Positions 17,214 to 25,456 of a DNA stretch of 64,000 bases are shown here, piece by piece. Source of the DNA: GCA-003244245 sp963712995 (GTDB taxonomy: Bacteria > Actinomycetota > Actinomycetes > Mycobacteriales > Pseudonocardiaceae). The first letter of the stretch is position 1, and every line of letters starts with the position of its first letter. Position numbers and translations under genes: made by a program. The DNA lies in assembly GCA_963712995.1 (NCBI GenBank), contig CAVQKH010000012.1:62001-126000 (forward strand), given 5' to 3'. The notes beneath the pieces were generated by a model. It was not told the DNA's origin. It ran no database searches and saw only the letters and a program-made list of their open reading frames with translations.

Positions 17214-18518
17214 TCACCCGGCCAGGAACGTCAGGCGGGTGACCCATTTGGTGTTGTGCACTCCGGGCAGAGCGGGCACCACGATCCGGGCGGGGAAGCC
17301 GTGATCAGGGGTCAGGTCGGCGCCGTTGACCCGCAGCGCCAGCAGGCCGTCAGCGGCCTGGACCTGCCCGGCGGACAGGGTGGCCGAGCCGAAACCACCA
17401 CCACGTTGCAGCGATTCGACGAACACCGCGGCATCGGGTGCCGCCCCGGCGAGGGCGGCGAGCTCGGCCAGCCGCACCCCGGTCCAGGTCTGCACGCCGG
17501 TCGACCAGCCCTCCACGCAGGCGATCGGCAACCGGGCGGTGTGCTGCGGCAGGGCAAGCAGCTCCGCCCGGGACAGCGTCCTGCCTGCAGGCCCGGCCAG
17601 CTCCAGCCGCCAGGTGTCATCGACCGGGCCGATCCCGGCCACGGCAGCGGTCTTGTTCACCGGGAAATCCGCGGGGCCCGCCCCGAGTTCCTGCCCGCGG
17701 GGTGCCAGCAACGCGCTCGAGCGGGTCGCGCCCCCGATCGTCTGCCCCACGCTGAGCCCGAGCAGTGCCACCGAGCTGGCCGCGACCATGCCCAGCGCGC
17801 CCCGCCTGGACATGGTGGCCGGTGCTGGGTCGGGGGACACCAGATGATCAGGGTCTGGGGGTTCCGCGACAGTCTCCGATACCGGAGTGCGCAGCTCGCG
17901 GCCCAGGCGCCGCGAGCGCAGCGCGGTACGCATCCGGCCCAGCCGGAACGCCACGTGCACGACGAACGCGGACATGAACACCCACGCCCCGTAGTAGTGC
18001 GCCTGGTAGAAACTGAACGGCCAAGCGTAGTAGTACTGGATGTTCATCACCCCGGTGACCAGCTCGAACACCGCGCCACCGACGAGCAGCAGCAGCGAGG
18101 CGCGCTCGATCAGGTGGGTGAGCGAGCGGGCGGGTGGCCACTCGAACAGCTTGGGCAGCACCGACCACAACTTGGCCAGCACGATCGGGATGAGCACCAG
18201 CCCGAGGGTGACGTGCACGCCCTGGGTCACCCAGTACAGCCAGGACGGTCCGGCCGGCCAGCTCGGCAGCCAGGAGCCGAGCAGCCCCTTGTCCGGCGTG
18301 GTGTCGTTGCCGGGTGCGAGGTTGGGGTTGTAGGCGGCGTAGGACGCCAGACCGGTGAGGAACATCAGCGTGATGCCGGGCAGCAGCGCCACGCTGAGCA
18401 CCGCGGTGAACCACGGGCCGCGCAGCGGGCTGCGCCAGAAGCCGCGCCGGAACGGACCCGGCGGCGGATGCTGCGCCACCCGGGAGGCCAACCGATCCAG
18501 CACCGTCACGCTCCCCAC
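17214..18518 (-). CDS. Membrane-anchored molybdopterin-dependent oxidoreductase
   Basis: A 434-residue fusion. The N-terminal half (about 1-200) has five membrane helices with histidines in cytochrome-b561-like positions (GVHVTLG, YQAHYYG, VVHVAFRL). A short linker with SRRGALG follows, then a sulfite-oxidase-type molybdopterin domain (about 280-434). The molybdenum-ligand cysteine is in PIACVEGWST and the substrate-side segment is PDHGFPARIVVPALPG. It would be a periplasm-facing oxidoreductase passing electrons to the membrane. Part of a leftward operon with the methyltransferase upstream (27 bases). Confidence 0.88.
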   Translation of the reverse strand: MGSVTVLDRLASRVAQHPPPGPFRRGFWRSPLRGPWFTAVLSVALLPGITLMFLTGLASYAAYNPNLAPGNDTTPDKGLLGSWLPSWPAGPSWLYWVTQGVHVTLGLVLIPIVLAKLWSVLPKLFEWPPARSLTHLIERASLLLLVGGAVFELVTGVMNIQYYYAWPFSFYQAHYYGAWVFMSAFVVHVAFRLGRMRTALRSRRLGRELRTPVSETVAEPPDPDHLVSPDPAPATMSRRGALGMVAASSVALLGLSVGQTIGGATRSSALLAPRGQELGAGPADFPVNKTAAVAGIGPVDDTWRLELAGPAGRTLSRAELLALPQHTARLPIACVEGWSTGVQTWTGVRLAELAALAGAAPDAAVFVESLQRGGGFGSATLSAGQVQAADGLLALRVNGADLTPDHGFPARIVVPALPGVHNTKWVTRLTFLAG

Positions 18519-18545
18519 GCTAGCTGCCCAGCGGTTCGCCGGGGC

Positions 18546-19175
18546 TTACCGTCCGCTGACATGACGCAACTCGACGAAGCACCGGCCGGCGCGGTAGCAG
18601 TCCCCGACCTGGAACCCGGCCAGCGCGGCCAACGCGGCGAGCACCGGCAACTCGGCGACCGCCCACGGGAACCAGGGACCCGCGGCGCAGCCGGTGACCT
18701 GGAGCCGGGCCGCTCCCCGCCACAGCCCCGCGCCGGGATGCTCGGCCTCGACCAGCATGGTGCCGCCACACCGGAGTAAGGCCGCGCAGCGGCGCAGCAG
18801 CCGCACCGGGTCCCCCCCGATGCCGATGTTGCCGTCGGCCAGCAGCACGTGGTGCCACCGTCCCTCGCCGGGCAGGGTGGCGAACACGTCGCGGTGCAGT
18901 ACCGCGGCACCGCGGGAATGACATTGCCGCACCGCCATCGGCGAGCAGTCCACGCCCAGCGCCGGCACGCCGCGCACGGCCAACTCGGCCACCAACCGGC
19001 CAGGGCCGCAGCCCAGGTCCAGCGTCGGCCCGGTGCACCGGTTCAGCAGCCACGCGTCCTCGCCCTCGGCCGGGGCCAGCCAGCGTCGCGGGACCACGGG
19101 GAGTATCCGTCCATCGTCGCCGACGAGCTGAGCGGGCCGACCGGCCAGGACAGGGTCGAAGACCGCGGCGCTCAC
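18546..19175 (-). CDS. SAM-dependent methyltransferase
   Basis: A 209-residue methyltransferase. Motif I is TLDLGCGPGRLVAELA, motif II GVDCSPMAV, and LLADGNIGIGGDP precedes a C-terminal half typical of short class I enzymes. The GTG at 19175 overlaps the stop of the DUF2064 gene by four bases, which fixes the start and the operon. In actinobacteria this pairing with a DUF2064 transferase recurs; the substrate is unknown, plausibly a surface or lipid-linked glycan. Confidence 0.82.
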   Translation of the reverse strand: MSAAVFDPVLAGRPAQLVGDDGRILPVVPRRWLAPAEGEDAWLLNRCTGPTLDLGCGPGRLVAELAVRGVPALGVDCSPMAVRQCHSRGAAVLHRDVFATLPGEGRWHHVLLADGNIGIGGDPVRLLRRCAALLRCGGTMLVEAEHPGAGLWRGAARLQVTGCAAGPWFPWAVAELPVLAALAALAGFQVGDCYRAGRCFVELRHVSGR

Positions 19176-19894
19176 CGGTGCAGGTCCAGCGCAGCCGAAG
19201 CGGCGGCGACCGCGGCGGCGAACCGTCCGCCGGGCACGTCGGCGGCCACCGCGGCCGCGTCCTCCCAGGTGTCCACATCGGAGAGCTCCGGCAGCTCGAT
19301 CACCCGGCAGCCGGCGGCTCTCAGCGCGGCCAGCGTCTTGGCCCCGGTGTCCGGATGCGATGTGGGAATCTCGGCGATCAGCTCGGCGAGCTCGGGGCGC
19401 CGCACGCCCAGCACCCACCAGCCGCCGTCCGGGGCCATCCCGAGCGCGGCGTCCACACCGTCCCCGTCGAGCAGGTCGAGGCAGTGACCGAGCAGCGTGG
19501 CGTCGACCTGCGGGGTGTCCATCCCGATCTGCAGGACCGGCCGGTGCCCGACCAGCGCGGCGGCGTCGGCGATGGAGGCGGCGATCCGCCGACCCAGCGT
19601 CGTCCCGCGCTGTGGCAGCACCGTGGTGGCCCGCAGGTGTTCGGTCAGCGCGTCGGCGTCGATCGCGTCGGTGAGATCACCCGTCAGCGCCACCACCGGC
19701 GTCACGCCGGGCACCGCCAGCACCGCATCCAGGGTGTCCAGAAAGGACGCCGCAGCGATCCGGGCGGCCTGCACGGGGCTGACCGGCGGGCACATCCGCG
19801 TTTTCACCTGACCCGGCACCGGTGCCTTGGCCAGCACCAGCAGCGCCGCCCGCAGGGCGCTCAGCACCCCATCCCAGTCTCGCGCACCCAACAT
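19172..19894 (-). CDS. DUF2064 nucleotidyl/glycosyltransferase-like protein
   Basis: A 240-residue GT-A-fold transferase of the DUF2064 (CofC-like) family. Seen: LLVLAKAPVPGQVKTRMCPP at the nucleotide-binding N-terminus, VLQIGMDTPQVDATLL with the metal-binding Asp, and GMAPDGGWWVLGVRRP. It opens the leftward operon that continues through the methyltransferase, oxidoreductase and two-component genes. The residues before the second in-frame GTG (VLSALRAALL) are not conserved in my memory of the family, so the true start could be 30 bases further in. Confidence 0.85.
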   Translation of the reverse strand: MLGARDWDGVLSALRAALLVLAKAPVPGQVKTRMCPPVSPVQAARIAAASFLDTLDAVLAVPGVTPVVALTGDLTDAIDADALTEHLRATTVLPQRGTTLGRRIAASIADAAALVGHRPVLQIGMDTPQVDATLLGHCLDLLDGDGVDAALGMAPDGGWWVLGVRRPELAELIAEIPTSHPDTGAKTLAALRAAGCRVIELPELSDVDTWEDAAAVAADVPGGRFAAAVAAASAALDLHR

Positions 19895-19960
19895 CCCCCT
19901 CGCGTCACACGATGCCCGAATCTTGCCGTATCAGGCCCCCTCCGACCCTTACGTGTCGAT

Positions 19961-20011
19961 AACATTCGCGAACATTCGCGATCCCCCGGGGGTTCCTCCC
20001 CCGGAGGGAGG
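19961..20011 (+). promoter_or_regulatory. glpX leader: 10-bp tandem repeat and hairpin next to the RBS
   Basis: AACATTCGCG is repeated head to tail at 19961-19970 and 19971-19980. It is followed by a hairpin with seven-pair arms (19986-19992 and 19998-20004) whose 3' arm runs into the GGAGGGAGG ribosome site at 20003-20011. Folding would partly mask the site, so the leader may control translation as well as transcription. Confidence 0.45.
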
Positions 20012-20020
20012 CGGACCACG

Positions 20021-21082
20021 ATGGAACCCTCCTATCGTGCCGGTATGGCCCAGACAAGCACCCCATCCACAAGCACCCCATCACCGACGACTGACCGGCC
20101 CACGCCGGACCGCAACCTCGCGCTGGATCTGCTGCGGGTCACCGAGGCCGCCGCGATGGCAGCAGGCCGGTGGGTCGGCCGCCGGGACAAGGACGGTGCC
20201 GACGCCGCCGCGGTGGCGGCGATGCGGGCGATGATGGGGACCGTCACGATGGACGGCCTCGTGGTCATCGGCGAGGGCGAGAAGGACGACGCCCCGATGC
20301 TCTACAACGGCGAACGGGTCGGCGATGGCACCGGGACGCCGTGCGACGTGGCGGTGGATCCGATCGATGGCACCACGCTGACCTCCAAGGGCATGGCCAA
20401 CGCGGTGTCGGTCCTCGCGGTCGCGCCCCGGGGTGCGATGTATGACCCCTCCGCGGTGTTCTACATGGACAAGCTGGTCGCCGACCCGGACGCCGTCGGC
20501 GTGGTGGACATCCGGCAGTCCCCGGAGGACAACATCGCGGCGCTGGCCCGCGCCAAGCAGTGCCGGCCCGAGGACATCACGGTCTGCATGCTCGACCGGC
20601 CACGGCACGACGAGCTGGCCCGCCGGGTGACCAAGACCGGCGCGCGGATCAAGTTCATCACCGACGGTGACGTCGCGGCGGCGGTGCTGGCCGCGACCGT
20701 CGACTCGGGTGTGGACCTGCTGCTGGGGATCGGCGGCACCCCGGAAGGCGTGATCACCGCGTGCGCGATCCAATGCCTGGGCGGCGTACTGCAGGGCACG
20801 CTGCACCCCCGCAGTGACCTGGAGAAACAGCGCGCCGCGGAAGCCGATCTCGATCTCGACGCGGTGCTCACGGTCGATGATCTGGTCCACGGCGACGACG
20901 CGTTCTTCGTGATGACCGGCATCACCGACGGCGAATTGCTGCACGGCGTGCGCTACGGGCGCAACCGGGCGATCACCGAGTCGCTGGTGATGCGCTCACG
21001 CAGTGGCACCGTCCGCCAGGTCCGCAGCACCCACCACCTCGACCGGCTGGGGCTCTACAGCATCGTGGACTACCGCCACTGA
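20021..21082 (+). CDS. glpX: Class II fructose-1,6-bisphosphatase GlpX
   Basis: A 353-residue gluconeogenic phosphatase. Seen: NLALDLLRVTEAAAMAA at the start of the conserved part, VVIGEGEKDDAPML, the metal-binding DVAVDPIDGTTLTSKG, DLLLGIGGTPEGVITACAI and GITDGELLHGVRY. The ATG at 20021 is chosen because GGAGGGAGG lies ten bases upstream; an in-frame ATG at 20045 has no ribosome site. The first 25 residues are a low-complexity Ser/Thr/Pro tail. The enzyme converts fructose 1,6-bisphosphate to fructose 6-phosphate in the cytosol. Confidence 0.96.
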   Translation: MEPSYRAGMAQTSTPSTSTPSPTTDRPTPDRNLALDLLRVTEAAAMAAGRWVGRRDKDGADAAAVAAMRAMMGTVTMDGLVVIGEGEKDDAPMLYNGERVGDGTGTPCDVAVDPIDGTTLTSKGMANAVSVLAVAPRGAMYDPSAVFYMDKLVADPDAVGVVDIRQSPEDNIAALARAKQCRPEDITVCMLDRPRHDELARRVTKTGARIKFITDGDVAAAVLAATVDSGVDLLLGIGGTPEGVITACAIQCLGGVLQGTLHPRSDLEKQRAAEADLDLDAVLTVDDLVHGDDAFFVMTGITDGELLHGVRYGRNRAITESLVMRSRSGTVRQVRSTHHLDRLGLYSIVDYRH

Positions 21083-21095
21083 CGGACGGTAGCGG

Positions 21096-21296
21096 CTAGC
21101 GCCGGGCGCGCCGGGGCGCGCCACCACCCTCGGTGCCCGGCTGCCGCACGTGCCAGCCGTGCTTGTCCGGGCACCGGAAAGACGCCAGCCGACGCCCCGA
21201 TGCCGTCACCAGACGATTGGCCCCCGCCAGGGTCAGGATGGCCCGGTGATCGCAGCGCGGGCACCTGGGCGCCATGCTGTACCGCAGATCGATCAC
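21096..21296 (-). CDS. Small zinc-ribbon-like protein
   Basis: A 66-residue basic protein with CPRCDH near the N-terminus and FRCPDKHGWHV in the middle, so cysteines and histidines that could bind one zinc ion. The C-terminus is Gly/Arg rich. GTG start at 21296 or ATG at 21275. I recall similar short proteins next to glpX in related actinobacteria, with no known function. It converges on glpX with 13 bases between the stops. Confidence 0.55.
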   Translation of the reverse strand: MIDLRYSMAPRCPRCDHRAILTLAGANRLVTASGRRLASFRCPDKHGWHVRQPGTEGGGAPRRARR

Positions 21297-21318
21297 CCCG
21301 GCAGCATAACCCGTGACA

Positions 21319-21550
21319 CTACGGTCGAGGGTCTGGGCGGAACGGGTTCTCGATGGCGACATTGCGGATCGTCTGACCGTGTACCAGGTCCTCGGTCAGG
21401 ATTCGGCGGCAGCCGGCGTGCCGGGCAGCCTCGACCATGAGCGCATCCCCCATGGCGCGCCTGGGACTCGCCGGCCACCCGTGCCAGGTAGGCACGCACC
21501 AGCGCGTTGACCGATGTGCCCTGTTGCAGGGCAAGGATCCGCGCGCTGCC
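21319..21550 (-). pseudogene. Remnant of a second VapBC module
   Basis: The minus strand around 21550-21452 reads LALQQGTSVNALVRAYLA, typical of a ribbon-helix-helix antitoxin C-terminal helix. In another frame 21450-21319 reads DALMVEAARHAG, RRILTEDLVHGQ and VAIENPF, the C-terminal end of a PIN-domain toxin. The antitoxin N-terminus and the first two thirds of the toxin are missing. Order and strand agree with a decayed vapBC operon. Confidence 0.55.
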
Positions 21551-21830
21551 GCCGAGATCGGGCCTGCGCAGGTGCGTGTGATCGCCGAAACCATGAACGC
21601 GATCCCCTCCTCGGTCGACGTCACGCAGCGGGAGGCAGCGGAGACCGAGCTCGCTCGCCATGCCCGGTCGTTCGACCCGACATCGCTGCGCAAGATAGCT
21701 CGGCACGTCCTGGTCACTGATCACACCGCCACTGATCACACACTGTCAGTGTGGTCCAGTCAGAGGCTGCCCGAGCTGGCGAAGCAGCGCCTGGTCGGGC
21801 AGGTCTCCCACAGATCACGGTCCTATCGGA

Positions 21831-21998
21831 GCTACCGTGGGTGTCACTGTCGGGGTGGATACGGTGGGCGGCAAGGCCCAATAGCAGCGCCTCGCGCAAG
21901 TCGGTGCGCCGCGCGGCCTCGGCGTCGAGGACGAGCTGGCGAGCGGTGGCGATCCGCTGCCCCTTCTCCGCAATACGTTGATTGGATGACCGCCAAAC
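21831..21998 (-). pseudogene. Fragment of a WD40/STAND-type signalling protein
   Basis: The reading RIATARQLVLDAEAARRT, followed by EALLLGLAAHRIHPDSDTH, resembles the helical linker that precedes the WD40 propeller in large actinobacterial NTPase-WD40 proteins. Only about 55 residues remain; neither the NTPase nor any WD repeat is present nearby. It borders the hairpin elements at 22039-22215. Confidence 0.45.
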
Positions 21999-22038
21999 CC
22001 GCTGCGGCTTAGTGGTCGGCTCCGGAAATCCATCGGGT

Positions 22039-22102
22039 GCCGTGAACGAGACGTCACCGACGTTTTTCGCGCTGAGGATGTCGGTGACGTCTCGTTCACG
22101 GC
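22039..22102. repeat. Long perfect hairpin element, copy 1
   Basis: Two 23-base arms, 22039-22061 and 22080-22102, are perfect inverse complements around an 18-base loop. The arms contain GAACGAGACGTCACCGAC. A diverged relative follows at 22152-22215 in the same orientation. They resemble palindromic intergenic repeats or a miniature element. Confidence 0.7.
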
Positions 22103-22151
22103 GCGCACCGTCACTGCGTAACTCATCTGCCGTCACGACAACTCCGTGGGG

Positions 22152-22215
22152 CGTCGCGAACTCGACGTTGGTGACGTCTTTCGCTCCGGATATCTGTTTT
22201 GTCGAGTTCACGACG
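22152..22215. repeat. Long hairpin element, diverged copy 2
   Basis: Arms 22152-22166 and 22201-22215 pair at 14 of 15 positions around a 34-base loop. The left arm and loop align with copy 1 (shared pattern GAAC..GACGT....GACGT.TTTCGC), so the two hairpins probably derive from one repeat. Confidence 0.6.
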
Positions 22216-22231
22216 TGCGCGGTCCCTGCGC

Positions 22232-24007
22232 TCAGTGGCAGGGGCAAGCGGATCCCCGGAGCACCGTGGTTTCAAGATCGAATAAAGAGATCGGGGAGGT
22301 GCCGGGCCTGCAAACGGTTCCACTGAGCAGCGCGGATCCCCGACCACCTATGCAATCTTGAACACTCGTGATACCCGGGGTACGCGCACACGAGCCGCTG
22401 CCATAGCAACTCCCGATAGACTTCCGGAGCCGACCACTGATATGGAGGGCGAAGACGAGCAGCACCGACAGAATGCTGGTACCCCGTCTGCGGCGGGATA
22501 GGTCTCGGCGAATGCTGACGTGCAGGAAGTCACGAGCCTTGAGGGTGAGCTCGACCCGATCGGTGCTCAGCGCCCGGCGGTGGCTCAGCAGCCACCGGGA
22601 CGGGCCTTGCCGGGATGGCGGTCCGGTGGCACGGCGAATCCGGGCACCGGTATCGGTGAGGGGCGGCGAGCTGGCCGCCTCCCTATAACCGGGTTGGTGG
22701 ACGACCGTAACCATGCCATTCGATGGCGGCGTGCTCGACCGCGCGGCGGGCACGTAGAGCCTAACCTGCCGCACTGCCCTAGCCAAGTCCTGACAGGTGC
22801 TGTCCTTACGGGCTAATAAAGCTTGCTCTAAAGGCTCCAGCCTGTCCCTGACCCGCCGTGAACCAACCTCACGGACTAGGGTCAACGCCCGTTGCGTATG
22901 CGGGATACCTCCCCGCAAATCTCCAGCTTGGATGTGAGTCGCGGCAAGCACGATGGTGTCTAAGGCGTTGCAGCGAATATCGAACTGTGGTCTGGTCTTC
23001 AGAGCTGCAACTACGTCTTCCCGCGCCATATCATAATCACCGAGCTTGGTTTCGCCGGCTGCCAGGAGCCCCGAACCAGGGCCGTAGAAGTTAAAGAACG
23101 ACTGAGACGTACTCCCGTATCTGAAGAGGGTGCGGGCTTTCTTGATCTGCTGGCGGGCTTCCGTGCGTAGTCCAAGCTTCTGGAAGGCCGTGGCGCTCAG
23201 GCCAGATATAACAGCCTGAGCCTGTGGGTCAAGGTTCTCCCCCATCTCGGCTATCTGAAACATCTTGAGAGCGTCGTTAGGCGCTCCGTACTGCTTCTCC
23301 ATATCCCCGGCCGAACACAGCACGCCCGCCACCCTCACGGGGTCACCAGCGGCTAGGTCTAAAGCTTGGTGCATGTGGTAGCGACAGTGATCCATTAAGC
23401 CCACATCACCGCTTGACCATCCTGCAAGCCGGTGAGCTTCAGCTACGGCGTACCGCAACCGCTCGTGCACCTCGGGCTCGGCCTGCGCGTTCAACAGCTG
23501 CTCGCCAGCGGTTGCTGTTGCTACTAAGGAATCACGGGCCGCCATGCCCCCGGCTTCCCTGTCGAGCTGTTCCAGACTGGTGACGGTCTGCTCGTATGCC
23601 ACAACGTCGGAGATGTTGATCTTACTAGGAGGACGGGTGACGACGTGTCGAATCGTCAACGCCTCGGGCTCACCGAAGACCGGCGTCCCGAACATGATCG
23701 CGCCAGCGATAGCCAGAAGCTTGCGGCGTTCCACGTCCTCGTCTACCTCCTCCGGTTCCTCGGGCTCACAGCCAGTGTAGGCCAGGCCCATCACCCCGCG
23801 CGGGATCTCAAGACCGTCTGCCACTCTCACGAGCACGTCGTAACCCATGACCTTGCGACCCTTGAGGATCTCGCACACCTCAGACTGCGACATGCTCACG
23901 AGTCGGGCTATCTGTCTCTGAGCCATGCCGCCGTCCCGCAGGATGCGAAAGATGGCGGTTACGTCACGATCGCGGCAAGCAGCCTGCATAGCTGGCGTCA
24001 TGGCCAT
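22232..24007 (-). CDS. XRE-family regulator with TPR-like half and an unusual C-terminal extension
   Basis: About 591 residues. The helix-turn-helix is near residues 15-60 (MAQRQIARLVSMSQSEVCEI then LKGRKVMGYDVL). Residues about 120-435 are TPR-like helical repeats, including LRYAVAEAHRLAGW and LRTEARQQIKKARTLFRYG. Related regulators end soon after a motif like CQDLARAVRQVRLYV; here the frame runs about 150 residues further through Arg/Ser-rich, non-conserved sequence, so the normal stop seems lost. The ATG at 24007 has AAGG eight bases upstream. The gene has lower G+C than its neighbours, a sign of transfer. Confidence 0.75.
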   Translation of the reverse strand: MAMTPAMQAACRDRDVTAIFRILRDGGMAQRQIARLVSMSQSEVCEILKGRKVMGYDVLVRVADGLEIPRGVMGLAYTGCEPEEPEEVDEDVERRKLLAIAGAIMFGTPVFGEPEALTIRHVVTRPPSKINISDVVAYEQTVTSLEQLDREAGGMAARDSLVATATAGEQLLNAQAEPEVHERLRYAVAEAHRLAGWSSGDVGLMDHCRYHMHQALDLAAGDPVRVAGVLCSAGDMEKQYGAPNDALKMFQIAEMGENLDPQAQAVISGLSATAFQKLGLRTEARQQIKKARTLFRYGSTSQSFFNFYGPGSGLLAAGETKLGDYDMAREDVVAALKTRPQFDIRCNALDTIVLAATHIQAGDLRGGIPHTQRALTLVREVGSRRVRDRLEPLEQALLARKDSTCQDLARAVRQVRLYVPAARSSTPPSNGMVTVVHQPGYREAASSPPLTDTGARIRRATGPPSRQGPSRWLLSHRRALSTDRVELTLKARDFLHVSIRRDLSRRRRGTSILSVLLVFALHISGRLRKSIGSCYGSGSCARTPGITSVQDCIGGRGSALLSGTVCRPGTSPISLFDLETTVLRGSACPCH

Positions 24008-24084
24008 CAAGAGTACCTTACGCTCAAACTTCACAATCTTCGCGGCTTGGTGAAGATCAGGGTGCTAGTTGACCCCTGAAACTT

Positions 24085-24252
24085 TCAAGCTCGACAACGC
24101 CTGGTTCGACGGATAACTTCCATCCCGCAATTATCCTTGATCTTGCAAGACCAGACTCTCGCGGATAATTTTTTTGAGACTCCAAGTTGTTGGGCGAATT
24201 CCAGCTCTTCAAACGGCCGAATACCCATGTTAGCGTAATCGGCGGCGGCCAT
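24085..24252 (-). CDS. Possible small protein upstream of the XRE regulator
   Basis: A 55-residue reading (MAAADYANMGIRPFEELEFA onward) with a mixed, slightly lower G+C composition. I recognise no family. It precedes the XRE gene on the same strand and may be a leader gene or spurious. The 24008-24356 interval contains nothing else I can support. Confidence 0.25.
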   Translation of the reverse strand: MAAADYANMGIRPFEELEFAQQLGVSKKLSARVWSCKIKDNCGMEVIRRTRRCRA

Positions 24253-24356
24253 CCTGCCGCGATGTCGCGCCCTCCTGCTTGACTTATTCTCAATGCTGCT
24301 ACGCGGGATCAACGTCGCGCGGGTCGCAGCTACGGATGGCTACCTGCCGACTGACG

Positions 24357-25382
24357 TCATCCGCCGCTGCCGGGGGACGAGCGCCGGTTCAGTTCCGCCA
24401 GCATCCGGTTGTAGGCCTGCCGGGCGGCTTCGTCGTCGTCGACGTCGGCGCTGGTACCGACGGTGTCATGGTCCGTGCCGGAGGTCGATCCGATCTTGGC
24501 CAGCGACTGGCGGCGGGCCGACTCCAGCCAGTCGCCCAGGCGGGCGCGGGATCCGGCGGCGCTCCACTGGGCGACGACGGCGAGCATGAGCAGCATCATC
24601 AGGACGTCTCCGCCCACCCACATGATCGCACCGGAGATGTTCTGGTCCTCCAGCAGGGACGGCCCCCAGCCCGGGCGCATCAGCGCGGTGCTCGGGGCCA
24701 GCGGCTGCCGGGTGAGCATCAGCGCCACCCCCACCAGCGTGTCCGCGCCCATCGCCAAGCCCAGCAGCGCGAACCGGACGATGTGCGGGACCGGCCACGG
24801 GCTGTCCTGCGCGCCGGCCAGCGGCCAGAACAGCAGGTAACCACTGACCAGGTAGAGCACCTGCTCGAGGTGGTGCACGCCCGGTCGGGTGGCCATCGCC
24901 TCCGGGAAACCGGTCAGATGCGTGATCACCAACACCGCGGTGTAGAAGCCGATCGTCAGCACCGGGAAGGTCAGCCACCGCGCCAGGCGGCCGGTCGGCG
25001 CCCGCTGCCGCCAGAGCAGGACCGGTTGACCCCAGATCAGCAACACTGGCACGACCATGATCAGCAACAGGTGCTGGATCATGTGCACCCACAGCAGCGC
25101 ATGCCCGTACACCTCGATACTGCTGTGCACCGACACCAGCAGCACCGCCACGCCGGCCAGCCACGACACCGTCGCGCGCACCGGCCAGCCGGGCCCGCTC
25201 GTGCGACCACGGCGGAACACGGCGATCAGGTAGCCGACCACGGCGAGCACCGCCAGCACATCGACAATGGGCGCCGACGTCCAGGTCGTCACAGCGGTCT
25301 GCCAGGTCAGCGGCGGGATGTCGGTGCTCCCCTCTGCAGAGCGTGCCAGCCACCCCGAGCGTAACGCGTGGCACCGACACAC
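24357..25382 (-). CDS. CtaG-like cytochrome c oxidase assembly protein
   Basis: About 341 residues with seven or more membrane helices. The CtaG_Cox11-type signature is clear: HALLWVHMIQHLLLIMVVPV, GVHHLEQVLYLVSGYLLFWP, and ISGAIMWVGGDVLMMLLMLA. Histidines in the HMIQH and HHLEQ segments are likely copper ligands. The soluble C-terminus is acidic, with DDDEAARQAYNRMLAELNR. The start is uncertain: GTG at 25382 has no ribosome site, whereas GAGGGGAGC lies just before an in-frame ATC near 25323. The divergent promoter region holds a 32-base palindrome. Confidence 0.85.
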   Translation of the reverse strand: MCRCHALRSGWLARSAEGSTDIPPLTWQTAVTTWTSAPIVDVLAVLAVVGYLIAVFRRGRTSGPGWPVRATVSWLAGVAVLLVSVHSSIEVYGHALLWVHMIQHLLLIMVVPVLLIWGQPVLLWRQRAPTGRLARWLTFPVLTIGFYTAVLVITHLTGFPEAMATRPGVHHLEQVLYLVSGYLLFWPLAGAQDSPWPVPHIVRFALLGLAMGADTLVGVALMLTRQPLAPSTALMRPGWGPSLLEDQNISGAIMWVGGDVLMMLLMLAVVAQWSAAGSRARLGDWLESARRQSLAKIGSTSGTDHDTVGTSADVDDDEAARQAYNRMLAELNRRSSPGSGG

Positions 25383-25405
25383 CGAGTGTGACTACGGCTC
25401 GATCA

Positions 25406-25437
25406 TGCCTTATTCTCGCAATTGCGATCATAAGGCA
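25406..25437. promoter_or_regulatory. 32-bp palindromic operator in a divergent promoter
   Basis: Outer arms TGCCTTAT (25406-25413) and ATAAGGCA (25430-25437) and an inner perfect palindrome TCGCAATTGCGA (25416-25427) share one centre, so 14 of 16 half-site positions are symmetrical. It lies between the CtaG-like gene and the gene at 25457 and could control both. Confidence 0.6.
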
Positions 25438-25456
25438 ACTGCCGCTAGGGGGTCTC

